From an uncultured Mailhella sp. (GTDB lineage Bacteria > Desulfobacterota > Desulfovibrionia > Desulfovibrionales > Desulfovibrionaceae), in contig NZ_CALUWY010000020.1 of the NCBI RefSeq assembly GCF_944324615.1, positions 1 through 48,622 on the forward strand: a stretch of 48,622 nt of DNA. The letters run 5' to 3'. Shown here piece after piece: positions 8,569 to 16,804 of the stretch. Numbering within the stretch: position 1 is the first letter of the stretch; each line of letters begins with the position of its first letter. The notes below the pieces were generated by a model. That model was not told where the DNA came from. It saw nothing but the letters and a program-made list of their open reading frames with translations, and did no database searches. The translations under genes and the position numbers were made by a program.

Positions 8569-9267
8569 ATGCTGTTTTTTTCCCGTAAGAAACATTCCCG
8601 TGAAGACGGCGAAGCCACGCGCCGCCAGATTCTCGGTACGGCCGTGCGCCTTTTTGCCGAACACGGCTATACCGACACCACAAGCAAGATGATCTGCCGG
8701 GAGGCGGGCGTCAACATCGCCGCCGTGAACTATTATTTCGGCAGTCGTGACGATCTGTACCGCGCCGTGCTGAATGAGGTGCATGAACATATCGTGAATG
8801 AAAGGGAAATGGCCGTCATCACTTCGGCCGATCTGCCCGTGGAAAAAAAGCTGGAAAGAGTGCTCGACGCCTATATCGACACCGTTTTCGACGGGCAGAG
8901 CTGGTATGCGAGGATATGGGCCCATGAACTCATCAGCCCCTCGCCGCTGGGTGGTCTGGCCTTTCTTGCGGGCACCCTTTCCAAGGAGCGGAGCATAGGT
9001 GCCCTGCTTTCGGAACTCACGGGTATCCCCAGAGACGATCCGGCCCTGCAGAGCTGCATCATCACGGTCATGGCTCCGTATCTGCTCATGCTCTGCGTGC
9101 AGCGGGACATGGCCCGTACGCTGAGTACGGTGTTCACCCACCGCAAGGAAGATGTGAACCGTCATTTTAAAATTCTGCTTTTTGCGGCGCTTCGTGAATT
9201 TTCCGGGCTTTATGCCCGGGGAGAGCTCCCGCCCGTCATGCCTGCGCAGGAGGAAGAGCATGCGTAA
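8569..9267 (+). CDS. TetR/AcrR family regulator (CecR-like C-terminal domain)
   Basis: A 232-residue repressor-type protein. Residues of about 17-63 form the TetR DNA-binding domain (TRRQILGTAVRLFAEHGY, then ICREAGVNIAAVNYYFGSRDDLY). The C-terminal part (ARIWAHELISPSPLG onward) resembles the ligand domain of CecR/DUF1956-type regulators. The frame is open from 8440; the ATG at 8569 was chosen because GAGAGG lies ten bases upstream and the conserved region starts just after. Its last eight bases overlap the start of the GH3 gene, so the two are almost certainly one operon. TetR proteins usually control efflux or stress genes; the partner here, a glycosidase lipoprotein, is unusual. Confidence 0.87.
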   Translation: MLFFSRKKHSREDGEATRRQILGTAVRLFAEHGYTDTTSKMICREAGVNIAAVNYYFGSRDDLYRAVLNEVHEHIVNEREMAVITSADLPVEKKLERVLDAYIDTVFDGQSWYARIWAHELISPSPLGGLAFLAGTLSKERSIGALLSELTGIPRDDPALQSCIITVMAPYLLMLCVQRDMARTLSTVFTHRKEDVNRHFKILLFAALREFSGLYARGELPPVMPAQEEEHA

Positions 9268-10372
9268 GCGCTTTGTTTTTCTTTTTGTTCTGTGTTTTGT
9301 TCTGTGCTGTTCCTGCTCCTTTGCCCGGCAGAAGAAGGATGCGCCTTCTTTAGAGGAAATGGCCGGTGCCATGATCATGACGGGCTTTCAGGGCACGAGT
9401 GCTCCGCCTTCCGTGCTGGAGGCCGTGGCCCGGGGGCGCATCGGCGGCATCATCCTTTTCGACAAGGGGAAAAAGGCGGGGGAAAGCTACAACATCGAAT
9501 CGCCCGCACAGCTCAGGGCGCTGGTATCGTCGCTTCAGCATGCTGCACCGCGCACGCTTCTGGTGGCCGTGGATCAGGAAGGCGGCAGGGTGCGCCGTCT
9601 GAAGGCGGAACGCGGCTTCTTCGCCCTGCCTTCCGCCGAGACCATGGGACGCATGAAAGAGGCTGAGGTGCGCGATCTCGGCTTCCGTGCCGGGCGGGAG
9701 ATGGCCGCTCTCGGCATCAACGTGGATCTTGCCCCTGTGGTGGATCTGCGGATTTCTCCGGAAAGTCCGGGCCTCGGCGATGCGGGACGCCTCTTCGGAT
9801 CCGACCCGGCGCTTGTGACACGGCAGGCTCTCGCCTTCGGCGAGGGGCTGTATCGGGCGGGCGTTCTGCCTGCGCTCAAGCATTTTCCGGGTCTCGGCAG
9901 TGCGGGCAAGGATTCCCATCACGATCTGCCGGATGTCACGGCAAGCTGGAGTGAAAAGGAACTTCTGCCCTACAGGGAGGCGTTCCGCACAGGCTGGCCG
10001 GGCATGGTGCTCGTGGCCCATATCCATCACAGAGGCATGGATGAACGGCTGCCGTCCTCCCTTTCGCCCGCCGTCATCGATGGGCTGCTCCGCCGGGAAC
10101 TGGGATGGGACGGCGTGGTCATCAGCGATGATCTTCAGATGGGGGCCGTGTACAAGGGGCGTTCGCTGGAAGAGCGGGTGCGCCTTGCCATCCTTGCAGG
10201 CAACGACATTCTTCTTTTCGGCAATTATCTGAAACCCGACCCCATGCTTCATGAGAAGGTGTTTCAGGCCGTTCTCGACCTTGTGCGGAGCGGAGAAGTG
10301 AGCCGTGAACGCCTGGAAGCCTCGTGGCGGCGCATAGAAACCATGAAGGCGAAGCTTGCGGGCGGCCTGTAG
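9260..10372 (+). CDS. glycoside hydrolase family 3 (NagZ-like) lipoprotein
   Basis: A 370-residue GH3 protein of beta-N-acetylhexosaminidase (NagZ) type, which cleaves GlcNAc from peptidoglycan fragments. Visible motifs are VAVDQEGGRVRRL, NVDLAPVVDL, the catalytic histidine loop KHFPGLGSAGKDSHHDLP and the nucleophile segment VISDDLQMGAV. Classical NagZ is cytoplasmic, but this protein begins with a short basic region, a hydrophobic core and a Cys-rich stretch (LCFVLCCSCS), suggesting a secreted lipoprotein facing the periplasm. The ATG at 9260 follows AGGAGGAAG and overlaps the TetR stop by eight bases. It is followed by an intrinsic terminator. Confidence 0.88.
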   Translation: MRKRFVFLFVLCFVLCCSCSFARQKKDAPSLEEMAGAMIMTGFQGTSAPPSVLEAVARGRIGGIILFDKGKKAGESYNIESPAQLRALVSSLQHAAPRTLLVAVDQEGGRVRRLKAERGFFALPSAETMGRMKEAEVRDLGFRAGREMAALGINVDLAPVVDLRISPESPGLGDAGRLFGSDPALVTRQALAFGEGLYRAGVLPALKHFPGLGSAGKDSHHDLPDVTASWSEKELLPYREAFRTGWPGMVLVAHIHHRGMDERLPSSLSPAVIDGLLRRELGWDGVVISDDLQMGAVYKGRSLEERVRLAILAGNDILLFGNYLKPDPMLHEKVFQAVLDLVRSGEVSRERLEASWRRIETMKAKLAGGL

Positions 10373-10394
10373 GCTGGACACGCTTGGAAACAGA

Positions 10395-10434
10395 ACATCC
10401 GCCGGGGGGCTTTCCCTCCGGCGGATGTCTTTTA
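10395..10434 (+). terminator. intrinsic terminator after the GH3 gene
   Basis: An 11-bp perfect stem (ACATCCGCCGG at 10395-10405 with 10418-10428), extended inward by further G-C pairs, is followed by CTTTT. It lies 22 bases after the GH3 stop. Confidence 0.75.
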
Positions 10435-10478
10435 AAGGTCCGGATGCGGCGGCGCAGGAACATGCGCCGGCACGGCGT

Positions 10479-11159
10479 TTATTTCCAGTACTGCCTGTGC
10501 GGGGCCGCGCCTGCAAGGTCTTTGAGCTTCAGGGTGACGGTAATGACGCCGTCCGCCCAGCTTGCCACCTGATAGGGACTGAAATAGAAGGTGATGCCGT
10601 CCTTTTCCAGAAGGAAGGTGCTGAAATTGTCCTCTTCGGGCATGGTGCCCGCCATCACCATGTCCTGAGGCAGGCCGCGGGCAAGAAGATCCTTGCGGGA
10701 AAGCACGCTGATGAGGTGCAGAGCCTTCCCGGTGTTCGGAAAAAGGTCGTTGAGGCCGACGGGCCTTCCGTCCGGCAGGGCGTAGGTCTGTGAAGAGAGG
10801 ACAAGGCCGCCGTGGGCTCCGCCGAGGTACATGTAGTCTTCCCACAGCATGGTGACGGTCCGTCCGTTGCCGGAAAGGGTGCCTTTCAGGTTCATTTCCA
10901 GCGGGGGCGTGTCTTCTCCGCGGATTTCTTTGAGGGAGGCATGTTCCTCCCTGGCCGTGGCCCGGAATTCACGCACTTTCCGGGCCACCATGTCATCGGA
11001 AACGGCGTCGGGCTTCTCCAGGCCGGAGCGCTGCCAGGAAACCTTGATGTCGGCCGTGGCGGAGTGTTCCGTATATTCGGAGAGGGCCGTTTCTGCGGCC
11101 ATGCCCGCCGCGGCGGGCAGAAGCAGGCATGCGGTCAGGGCGAGGGAGGCAAGTTTCAT
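10479..11159 (-). CDS. exported DUF3298-type protein
   Basis: A 226-residue protein with an obvious Sec signal peptide (MKLASLALTACLLLPAAAGMAAE). The mature part resembles the DUF4163/DUF3298 arrangement found in RsiV- and PdaC-type proteins: an N-terminal region of alternating strands, the motif YLGGAHG, then VGLNDLFPNTGKAL and the C-terminal FYFSPYQVASWADG. In RsiV this fold binds lysozyme, but no such role can be claimed for this free-standing periplasmic form. The Tag gene ends 46 bases upstream on the same strand, so the two could share a transcript. Function unknown. Confidence 0.75.
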   Translation of the reverse strand: MKLASLALTACLLLPAAAGMAAETALSEYTEHSATADIKVSWQRSGLEKPDAVSDDMVARKVREFRATAREEHASLKEIRGEDTPPLEMNLKGTLSGNGRTVTMLWEDYMYLGGAHGGLVLSSQTYALPDGRPVGLNDLFPNTGKALHLISVLSRKDLLARGLPQDMVMAGTMPEEDNFSTFLLEKDGITFYFSPYQVASWADGVITVTLKLKDLAGAAPHRQYWK

Positions 11160-11205
11160 GGATATCTCCTTGACGGTTCAGTTCATGATGCTTCTGCAGG
11201 CGGAG

Positions 11206-11796
11206 TCAGTCGCTGACATAAGCGACCTTCACGCCCTGCATCACGGCGTGGAAGCGGGGACAGGAACGTTCATGGTCATTGATGATGCCGCAGGCCTGCA
11301 GCATGGAATACACGGTGATGCTGCCCAGATGACGGAAACCGCGCGCCTTCAGTTCTGCGCTGATGCGGTCGGAAAGGGCGTTTTTGGGGGGAATGATCCG
11401 GTCATGTCCGGCATAGACGAGCATGTGCCCGTCGGTAAAGTTCCAGAGCCACTGATGGAAGGAACCGAATTCCTTCTGCATGGCAAGATACGCCCGCGCG
11501 TCGGCCACCACGGATTCCACCTTGCGCCGCGAGCGGATCATGCCGGGCACAAGCAGGGCGGACTCGATGTCGCGTTCCGTGAAGGCGGCGAGATCACGCA
11601 CCTGAAAATCTGCAAGAGCAAGGCGGAAGCTGTCCCGTTTTTTCAGCATGAGCAGCCAGTTCAGGCCGCACTGCATGACTTCCAGCATGAGATGTTCAAA
11701 GAGCTGCTGATCGTCATGCACGGGCACGCCCCATTCCGTATCATGATAGCGGCGCAGCAGCTCATGCGACAGGCACCATGCGCAGGCGTTTTCCAT
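11206..11796 (-). CDS. tag: DNA-3-methyladenine glycosylase I
   Basis: A 196-residue cytoplasmic base-excision repair enzyme that removes 3-methyladenine from alkylated DNA. The zinc-binding residues line up with E. coli Tag: C5, H18, H175 and C179 (in NDHERSC). The N-terminal RYHDTEWGVPVHDDQQLFEHL, the pocket segment CGLNWLLMLKKR and the segment KARGFRHLGSITVYSMLQACGIINDH are all characteristic. The frame is open for another ~1 kb upstream, but the ATG at 11794-11796 with AAGGAGGAAAG in front fixes the start. It lies just upstream of the DUF3298-type gene. Confidence 0.95.
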   Translation of the reverse strand: MENACAWCLSHELLRRYHDTEWGVPVHDDQQLFEHLMLEVMQCGLNWLLMLKKRDSFRLALADFQVRDLAAFTERDIESALLVPGMIRSRRKVESVVADARAYLAMQKEFGSFHQWLWNFTDGHMLVYAGHDRIIPPKNALSDRISAELKARGFRHLGSITVYSMLQACGIINDHERSCPRFHAVMQGVKVAYVSD

Positions 11797-12006
11797 GGCT
11801 TTCCTCCTTACGGGACCGTAGCCTGTTTCCTGGGCGAAGTACAGGGCGGCTTGACAACGGCGACCGCTCCGGCCTAGAGCTTGCCCCGGGCGCGGAGGGC
11901 GCCTGATATTCCGGGTTTTCCGGAAAGAGCGGCGCTTCTGCACGGCATCACGGCCTGCGGAAAGAGTCGCTTTTCGTCCCTGTAAAGGCCGCTTCGGCGG
12001 CGGAGC

Positions 12007-13146
12007 ATGACCATGAAGAGTCTGACCGTGGGCCCGCGCTGGGCCTGTTCGTTTTTTTTCGCCGTCACGGGGCTGGCATACGGAAGCGTGATGTCGCGCA
12101 TGCCTGCGCTTAAGGCTCAGGCCCTCCTGAGTGATGCCGATGTGGGCATGGTGCTTCTGTGCATGGGGCTGGGCGGCCTTTGTTCGTTCCCTCTGGCGGG
12201 CTGGGCCATTTCCCGCACGAGCTGCCGCACCGTGCTCACCCTGGCTTCCGCCTTTCTCATCGTGCTTTTTCCCTGCATGGGGCTTGTTTCCGGTCTTTAT
12301 TCCGCAGCGGCGCTGTTTGCGCTTCTGGGCTTTGCCATCGGTGTGAACGACGTGGGCATCAACGCCGGGTCCATTCTTGTGGAAAGCGCCATGCGCAGAC
12401 CCGTCATTTCCTCCATGCACGCGCTCTACAGCTCCGGCGGCCTTCTGGGTGCGCTGTTCGGTTCCTGCATGGCGGCCTTGAGCGTGCCTCCGCTGGGAAA
12501 TTTTCTTGCCGTGGCTCTTGTGCTTTTGTGCCTTCTGCCGTTTTTTGCCCGCAGTCTTCTGCGTGATACGCCGCGCGCCGGGGAAAAGGGCGGGCGCATG
12601 CATCGTCCGCCCCTGTGGGTGCTGGTGTTCGGCCTGCTTCTGCTCTGTTCCTATTCTTCCGAAGGTTCGGTGGGGGAATGGGGCGTTCTGCTCCTGCACG
12701 AGGTGAAGGGCGCTTCGGAACAGACGGCAGCCCTGGCCTATGCCACGTTTTCCATCGCCATGGTGGTCATGCGCTTTTTCGGCGACAGACTGCGCGAACA
12801 TTTCGGCGATTCCCTGCTCATGCGCGTATGTTCAGGCTGTGCCCTCGGCGGCATGCTTACGGCGCTTCTTTCTCCCTGGCCCGTGCTCTGTCTTGCGGGC
12901 TACGCCTTCATGGGCCTGGGGCTTTCCGTCACGGTGCCCGTGCTCTTCAGCGCGGCAGGCAGGAGGCGCGATCTGCCCACGGGGACGGTGACGGCCTTTC
13001 TTTCCATGCTGGCCGCAAGCGGTCAGCTCTTCATTCCTCCGCTCATCGGCATGCTGGGTGCGGCGGTGGGCCTGCAGACGGCCATGGGCGTGGTGGTGCT
13101 TCTGTGCGCGGCCCTGTTCTTCGGTGCGGGAGTGGTGAGAAAATAG
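12007..13146 (+). CDS. MFS transporter (YbjJ-like)
   Basis: A 379-residue, twelve-helix major facilitator superfamily carrier. The first helices read WACSFFFAVTGLAYGSVMSRMP, followed by the loop-2/3 region GGLCSFPLAGWAISRTSCRTVL and, in helix 4-5, FAIGVNDVGINAG, the pattern of the YbjJ/FucP-like branch. The ATG at 12007 has CGGAG just upstream; a second in-frame ATG is at 12013. The substrate is unknown. A possible promoter (TTGACA at 11851-11856, weak TAGAGC after 18 bases) precedes it, and a strong terminator follows. Confidence 0.85.
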   Translation: MTMKSLTVGPRWACSFFFAVTGLAYGSVMSRMPALKAQALLSDADVGMVLLCMGLGGLCSFPLAGWAISRTSCRTVLTLASAFLIVLFPCMGLVSGLYSAAALFALLGFAIGVNDVGINAGSILVESAMRRPVISSMHALYSSGGLLGALFGSCMAALSVPPLGNFLAVALVLLCLLPFFARSLLRDTPRAGEKGGRMHRPPLWVLVFGLLLLCSYSSEGSVGEWGVLLLHEVKGASEQTAALAYATFSIAMVVMRFFGDRLREHFGDSLLMRVCSGCALGGMLTALLSPWPVLCLAGYAFMGLGLSVTVPVLFSAAGRRRDLPTGTVTAFLSMLAASGQLFIPPLIGMLGAAVGLQTAMGVVVLLCAALFFGAGVVRK

Positions 13147-13166
13147 GGCATCTTCTCTGCATGGCT

Positions 13167-13218
13167 GCCCGGAAGGCTTTCCGGGCAAAGAAAAAGGCCG
13201 GCTTCAAAGCCGGCCTTT
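13167..13218. terminator. double-hairpin, probably bidirectional terminator
   Basis: Two hairpins lie in tandem after the MFS gene and before the end of the convergent porin gene. The first pairs GCCCGGAA (13167-13174) with 13179-13186. The second has a perfect 11-bp stem, AAAGGCCGGCT (13193-13203) with 13208-13218, flanked by A-rich sequence on the left and T-rich on the right. It can end transcription from either side. Confidence 0.7.
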
Positions 13219-13293
13219 GCACATCCTTTCACCGGAGGGGGAGACCTTCTTCCGGAATGACGAAGAAGAAGGTCTGCGGCGAAGGATCAAACA

Positions 13294-14778
13294 TCAGAAC
13301 TTATACCGGAAGTTCAGAGCGGCGCGCCAGGCGTTGGAGAAGTCGCCGCTTTCACCGGCGGCGTTTCTCCACACGTTGCCGTCGAAGTCCTGGAAGGCGT
13401 AGCTCAGTTCCAGCACGGAAACGAAGTTCTTGTAGATCTGGTAGGTGGTGTCGAAGTCCACTTCCACCACATGATCCTTGGTGGTGAGGTAGTCGGCGGG
13501 GGAGACGGAACCGCCGTAGACGTTGTTGATGATGTTGGGCATGTTGCTGCTGTTGGTGCCCCGGAAGTAGGTCACGCGCAGATCGTGGGAAAGATCGTCA
13601 AGGAAGCTTATCTTGTTGAGCTGTGCGCTGATACCCCAGGTGCCGCCGGCACTGCCGTTATCAATGGTGTTGGCGATGTTGAAACGGCCCTTGAAGTAGG
13701 AGCTCGCGCCGGGCTTGAAGCCGCCGGAAAGGAAGAGCGGCTGTTCGGAACCGTTGGTCACCTTGCTGTCGTCACCGGAGGCATACCAGCCCTTGAGGGT
13801 GGGGACGAACCAGGGCAGCTTGTATTCGGCAAGGGCGGCCAGATACCAGCCCTGACGTTCCAGAGAAGAGGAACCGTTGTCCGTGCCGCTGTAATAGAAG
13901 TCCATGGCAAGGCGCAGCGGGTCAAACATGGTGACTTCGCCGCCGAGGCCTGCGAACCATACGGTGGAGTCGGAGCCGTCGGGCGTGGCCACCAGGGTGC
14001 CGTTATCCCAGGAGAGGCGGTTCATGCCGTTGAAGGGCAGCAGGCCGGAAGCGGTGGGGCCGGTGTTGGAGACTTCGCTGAAGTTCTTGCCCGCATGGCC
14101 GATCATGGCCCAGGGTGTGAGGCGGAAGTAATCGTACTTCAGATCGCCGATGAGGCCGAAGAGATCCACATCCGCATCGTCGTAGTCGTATTCACCGTAG
14201 GCGTTTTTCAGCGGATCGGACACGGCGCGCATCCAGAAGCCGCTGGCATGGAAGTTGTCGGTGACGGGCGCGGAAATCATCACGCCGGTGGCGGGGTCGT
14301 CCATGACGGGGCTGCCGGCCACATAGTTGGGCAGCAGAAATTCCTGCTGGCCCATGCGGACCTGAATGCTGGTCTGGGGAATCATCCAGTCCAGGTAGGC
14401 GAGGCGGGTGGTGATGTTGGCCGCACGGGTGCCCAGAGCGCCGCCGTCGTTTTCAAGCTTGCCGGCGCCCTTGTAGGGGCCGCCCCAGGTAAAGATGCCT
14501 ACCTGGGCCTGATAAAAGGCGGAAAGCTGTTCCGACATGGTGAATTCCATGCCGAGGCGCAGACGCTGATAGGCATCGAAATGACGCTGATTCAGTTCCC
14601 GGCCGGTGTTGTGGCGGTAGTCGGAGGCATCCATGAAGGAGTTGGTGCCGTTGAGGTTGTTGGAACCGCTGAAGGAGAAATCATACGTTCCGCTGAACTT
14701 GACATCCACGGCGGAAGCGCCGCTGGTGGCGGCAAGAGTCATACCGGCCGCAAGCATGAGGGTAAGAAGTTTTTTCAT
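13294..14778 (-). CDS. outer-membrane homotrimeric porin, Desulfovibrio type
   Basis: A 494-residue outer-membrane beta-barrel. It has a typical Sec signal peptide (MKKLLTLMLAAGMTLAATSGASA), then VDVKFSGTYDFSFSGSNN, many alternating aromatic/polar strands, and ends in FRYKF with the C-terminal Phe recognised by the BAM complex. Early segments such as NQRHFDAYQRLRLGMEF and RLAYLDWMIPQTSIQVRMGQ are typical of the abundant porins of Desulfovibrio. It is a single gene, with a long AT-rich control region upstream containing a Fur-like box. Specificity is unknown; general diffusion of small solutes is likely. Confidence 0.9.
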   Translation of the reverse strand: MKKLLTLMLAAGMTLAATSGASAVDVKFSGTYDFSFSGSNNLNGTNSFMDASDYRHNTGRELNQRHFDAYQRLRLGMEFTMSEQLSAFYQAQVGIFTWGGPYKGAGKLENDGGALGTRAANITTRLAYLDWMIPQTSIQVRMGQQEFLLPNYVAGSPVMDDPATGVMISAPVTDNFHASGFWMRAVSDPLKNAYGEYDYDDADVDLFGLIGDLKYDYFRLTPWAMIGHAGKNFSEVSNTGPTASGLLPFNGMNRLSWDNGTLVATPDGSDSTVWFAGLGGEVTMFDPLRLAMDFYYSGTDNGSSSLERQGWYLAALAEYKLPWFVPTLKGWYASGDDSKVTNGSEQPLFLSGGFKPGASSYFKGRFNIANTIDNGSAGGTWGISAQLNKISFLDDLSHDLRVTYFRGTNSSNMPNIINNVYGGSVSPADYLTTKDHVVEVDFDTTYQIYKNFVSVLELSYAFQDFDGNVWRNAAGESGDFSNAWRAALNFRYKF

Positions 14779-15117
14779 ATCATACCTTCCCTTGTTTTCC
14801 CGATATCCTTTTGCATGAAAACCTTTTATTCATGCACCATATACATTAAGGATTCAGGGTGTTCTGCCTTTTTGTGAAGGCATGAGTAAGGTATAGTTTC
14901 TTTTTTATGACAAGAACAATATGATAATGATTAGAATATTCAGTTTTTTGCACGTTATTATACAGTGATGTTTTATTTGCATTATAGATATTTTCGGAAT
15001 AATGTTTTTCAGTATTATATTATAAAAGCATATATAAAATGATAATGAAGGAAATTCATGGTGTTATGATGATGTTCCGGCGGGGGAATAAGGGGCCGGA
15101 TACGGCGCTGAAGGCAC
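14779..15117. other. AT-rich control region upstream of the porin gene
   Basis: About 340 bases, markedly AT-rich compared with the surrounding GC-rich DNA, and without a gene. It holds the porin Shine-Dalgarno (AGGGAAGG on the minus strand just before the ATG), a Fur-like box at 14923-14941 and a weaker GATAATGA copy at 15041-15048. No single strong sigma-70 promoter stood out. The AT content itself suggests binding by nucleoid proteins or several promoters. Confidence 0.55.
14923..14941. promoter_or_regulatory. Fur-box-like sequence upstream of the porin
   Basis: GATAATGATTAGAATATTC matches the 19-bp Fur consensus (three GATAAT-type hexamers) at 14 of 19 positions by eye, including the whole first nine. 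It lies about 145 bases before the porin ATG. Iron control of the porin, or of a promoter reading from here, is inference. Confidence 0.4.
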
Positions 15118-15146
15118 AAAAAAAGCCCTCCCGGAAAGGGGAGGGC
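15118..15146 (-). terminator. intrinsic terminator after nspC
   Basis: Read on the minus strand, an 8-bp stem (15125-15132 with 15139-15146, GCCCTCCC/GGGAGGGC) with a six-base loop is followed by seven T. It stands 48 bases after the nspC stop and closes the polyamine gene group. Confidence 0.85.
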
Positions 15147-15193
15147 CTGAAGGAGCTTTCATGCAGCCTGAGATGAGGCTTGTGCCGGAGCCT

Positions 15194-16387
15194 TTACAGC
15201 CTTGAGCGGAAATCCTCGTAACCGAAGGTGCGCGTGACGCGGCGCTGGTCGGTTTCCGAATCCCAGATGGCGATGGAAGGCAGGCGGAGACCGTTGAAGG
15301 TATTGGTCTTCACCATGCTGTAGATGGCCATGTCCAGAAACACGAGTCTGTCGCCGGGCTGAAGGGCCGCATCAAAGGAGTATTCGCCGATGACATCCCC
15401 CGCGAGGCAGGATTTGCCCGCAAGGCGGCAGGTAAAGTTTTTTTCTCCGGGGGCTCCTGCGCCTATGATGTGGGGGCGGTAGGGCATTTCCAGCACGTCG
15501 GGCATGTGGCAGGCGGCGGAGGCATCGAGAATGGCGACGGGCATGTCGGCCTGCACCACGTCGAGCACTGTTGCGATGAGCACGCCCGCATTGAGGGCCA
15601 CGGCTTCGCCGGGTTCCAGGTAGACCTGTACGTTGTAGGTATCGCGTACATGCTCGATGCAGCGGCACAGCAGGTCGATGTCGTAGTCGTCGCGGGTAAT
15701 ATGGTGCCCGCCGCCGAAGTTGATCCACTTCATGGCGGAAAAATATCTGCCGAAATGCTTTTCCACGGCTTTGAGCGTGCGTTCCAGACTGTCGGCGTTC
15801 TGTTCGCACAGGGTATGGAAGTGCAGCCCGCTTATGCCGTCCAGGGCGTGCGGATCGTTTTCCAGTTCCGCATGGAAGGCGGCGGGGCGTATGCCGAGGC
15901 GGGAACCGGGGGAGCAGGGATCGTAGATGGGCACGGCCCCTTCGGAGTGTTCCGGGTTGAGGCGGAGACCGCATTCTATCTCCACGCCGCGTTCTCTGGC
16001 TGCGTTTTCCACCATGGGCCGGAACTTCTTCCACTGGGCGAAGGAGTTGAACACGATATGGTCGGCATAGCGCAGGGTTTCCGCAAGTTCCTCCTCGCTC
16101 CATGCCGCGGCAAAGGCGTGCACTTCTCCGCAGAATTCCTCGCGGGCAAGCCGCGCCTCATCGGGAGAACTCGCGCAGCAGCCGTAAAGCGGGCCGCGCA
16201 TGGCGCGGGAAAGCACGGGAAAGGTCATCCACTGGGAGAAGCACTTGAGCGCAAGCATGATTTTTGCGCCGGTGCGCTTCTGCACGTCATCGAGCACGGC
16301 GGCGTTTTTCTTCAGCAGCGCAAGGTCGGTGACGAAGCAGGGGGAAGGCCAGGATTCGGGGCGGAGTTTGGCAAGATATTCGTTCAT
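15194..16387 (-). CDS. nspC: carboxynorspermidine/carboxyspermidine decarboxylase
   Basis: A 397-residue PLP enzyme of the alanine racemase-fold group IV decarboxylases. It removes the carboxyl group from carboxyspermidine (or carboxynorspermidine) to give spermidine (or norspermidine). The PLP lysine is K48 in IMLALKCFSQW; the substrate and cofactor segments SGLHFHTLCEQN, INFGGGHHIT and VYLEPGEAVAL are all present, as are the C-terminal LAGKSCLAGDVIGEY and DMAIYSMVKTNTFNG. The gene is 30 bases after slyX on the same strand. Its pathway partner (carboxynorspermidine synthase, 16805-18001) and arginine decarboxylase lie just upstream. Confidence 0.95.
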   Translation of the reverse strand: MNEYLAKLRPESWPSPCFVTDLALLKKNAAVLDDVQKRTGAKIMLALKCFSQWMTFPVLSRAMRGPLYGCCASSPDEARLAREEFCGEVHAFAAAWSEEELAETLRYADHIVFNSFAQWKKFRPMVENAARERGVEIECGLRLNPEHSEGAVPIYDPCSPGSRLGIRPAAFHAELENDPHALDGISGLHFHTLCEQNADSLERTLKAVEKHFGRYFSAMKWINFGGGHHITRDDYDIDLLCRCIEHVRDTYNVQVYLEPGEAVALNAGVLIATVLDVVQADMPVAILDASAACHMPDVLEMPYRPHIIGAGAPGEKNFTCRLAGKSCLAGDVIGEYSFDAALQPGDRLVFLDMAIYSMVKTNTFNGLRLPSIAIWDSETDQRRVTRTFGYEDFRSRL

Positions 16388-16417
16388 GGCGGCGGGGGTT
16401 GAGGGCTGAAGGGAGAA

Positions 16418-16642
16418 TCAGTAGCGCTCCGGCATGTAATGCGGGGGGAGCGTGTTCGCGGGCGCATCCTGTCCGAGGGAGTCGATCAGGGTGGTCACGT
16501 TTTCTTCCAGTCGGGCGAGGCGTGTCTCCAGATCGTCCAGCTGTCGCTGCTGGCCGGTGAGGGCCTCATTGAGCTGTGAGAGCAGCTTTTCCTGAAAATA
16601 GGCCAGCTCTTCCAGCCTGGCGATCTGTTCTTCGGCTGTCAT
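16418..16642 (-). CDS. slyX: SlyX family protein
   Basis: A 74-residue protein, almost entirely one predicted coiled-coil (EEQIARLEELAYFQEKLLSQ onward, with heptad Leu), ending in the signature PPHYMPERY of SlyX proteins. SlyX has no established biochemical role. The frame opens at 16726, but the ATG at 16640-16642 with GGAGGCGGC upstream gives the usual length and N-terminus. It sits between the two enzymes of the carboxyspermidine pathway, 30 bases before nspC and behind a terminator, so it probably shares a transcript with nspC rather than with the synthase gene. Confidence 0.85.
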   Translation of the reverse strand: MTAEEQIARLEELAYFQEKLLSQLNEALTGQQRQLDDLETRLARLEENVTTLIDSLGQDAPANTLPPHYMPERY

Positions 16643-16723
16643 GCCGCCTCCTGAAGCGTTCGCATGTCCGTGACGGGCCGGATCCGGCGGAAGGGGCGCT
16701 TCCCGCATCCGGCAGGGATGTCG

Positions 16724-16798
16724 CAAAAAAGAAACCGGACGCGGACACGGCGCAGAAGGCCCGTTGTCTGAGCCTTCCGGCCGCGCGTCCGCGTCCGG
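16724..16798 (-). terminator. long-stem intrinsic terminator between carboxynorspermidine synthase and slyX
   Basis: On the minus strand a perfect 12-bp stem (16735-16746 pairing with 16787-16798, CCGGACGCGGAC) encloses about 40 bases that contain a smaller GAAGGC/GCCTTC hairpin. It is followed by a T-rich tract (complement of AAAAAA at 16725-16730). It begins 7 bases after the synthase stop. Confidence 0.7.
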
Positions 16799-16804
16799 CA
16801 GTGA

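Noticed and set aside
11851..11880. TTGACA followed after 18 bases by TAGAGC before the MFS gene
   Set aside because: The -10 is poor and the position is far from the start; mentioned under the gene but not called as a promoter.
13243..13274. Inverted repeat GACCTTCTTC/GAAGAAGGTC near the end of the porin gene
   Set aside because: The loop is 12 bases and no T tract follows on either strand; the double hairpin at 13167-13218 is the better terminator.
15041..15059. Second Fur-box-like sequence (GATAATGA...)
   Set aside because: Only about 11 of 19 positions agree with the consensus; listed only as a weak companion to the box at 14923.
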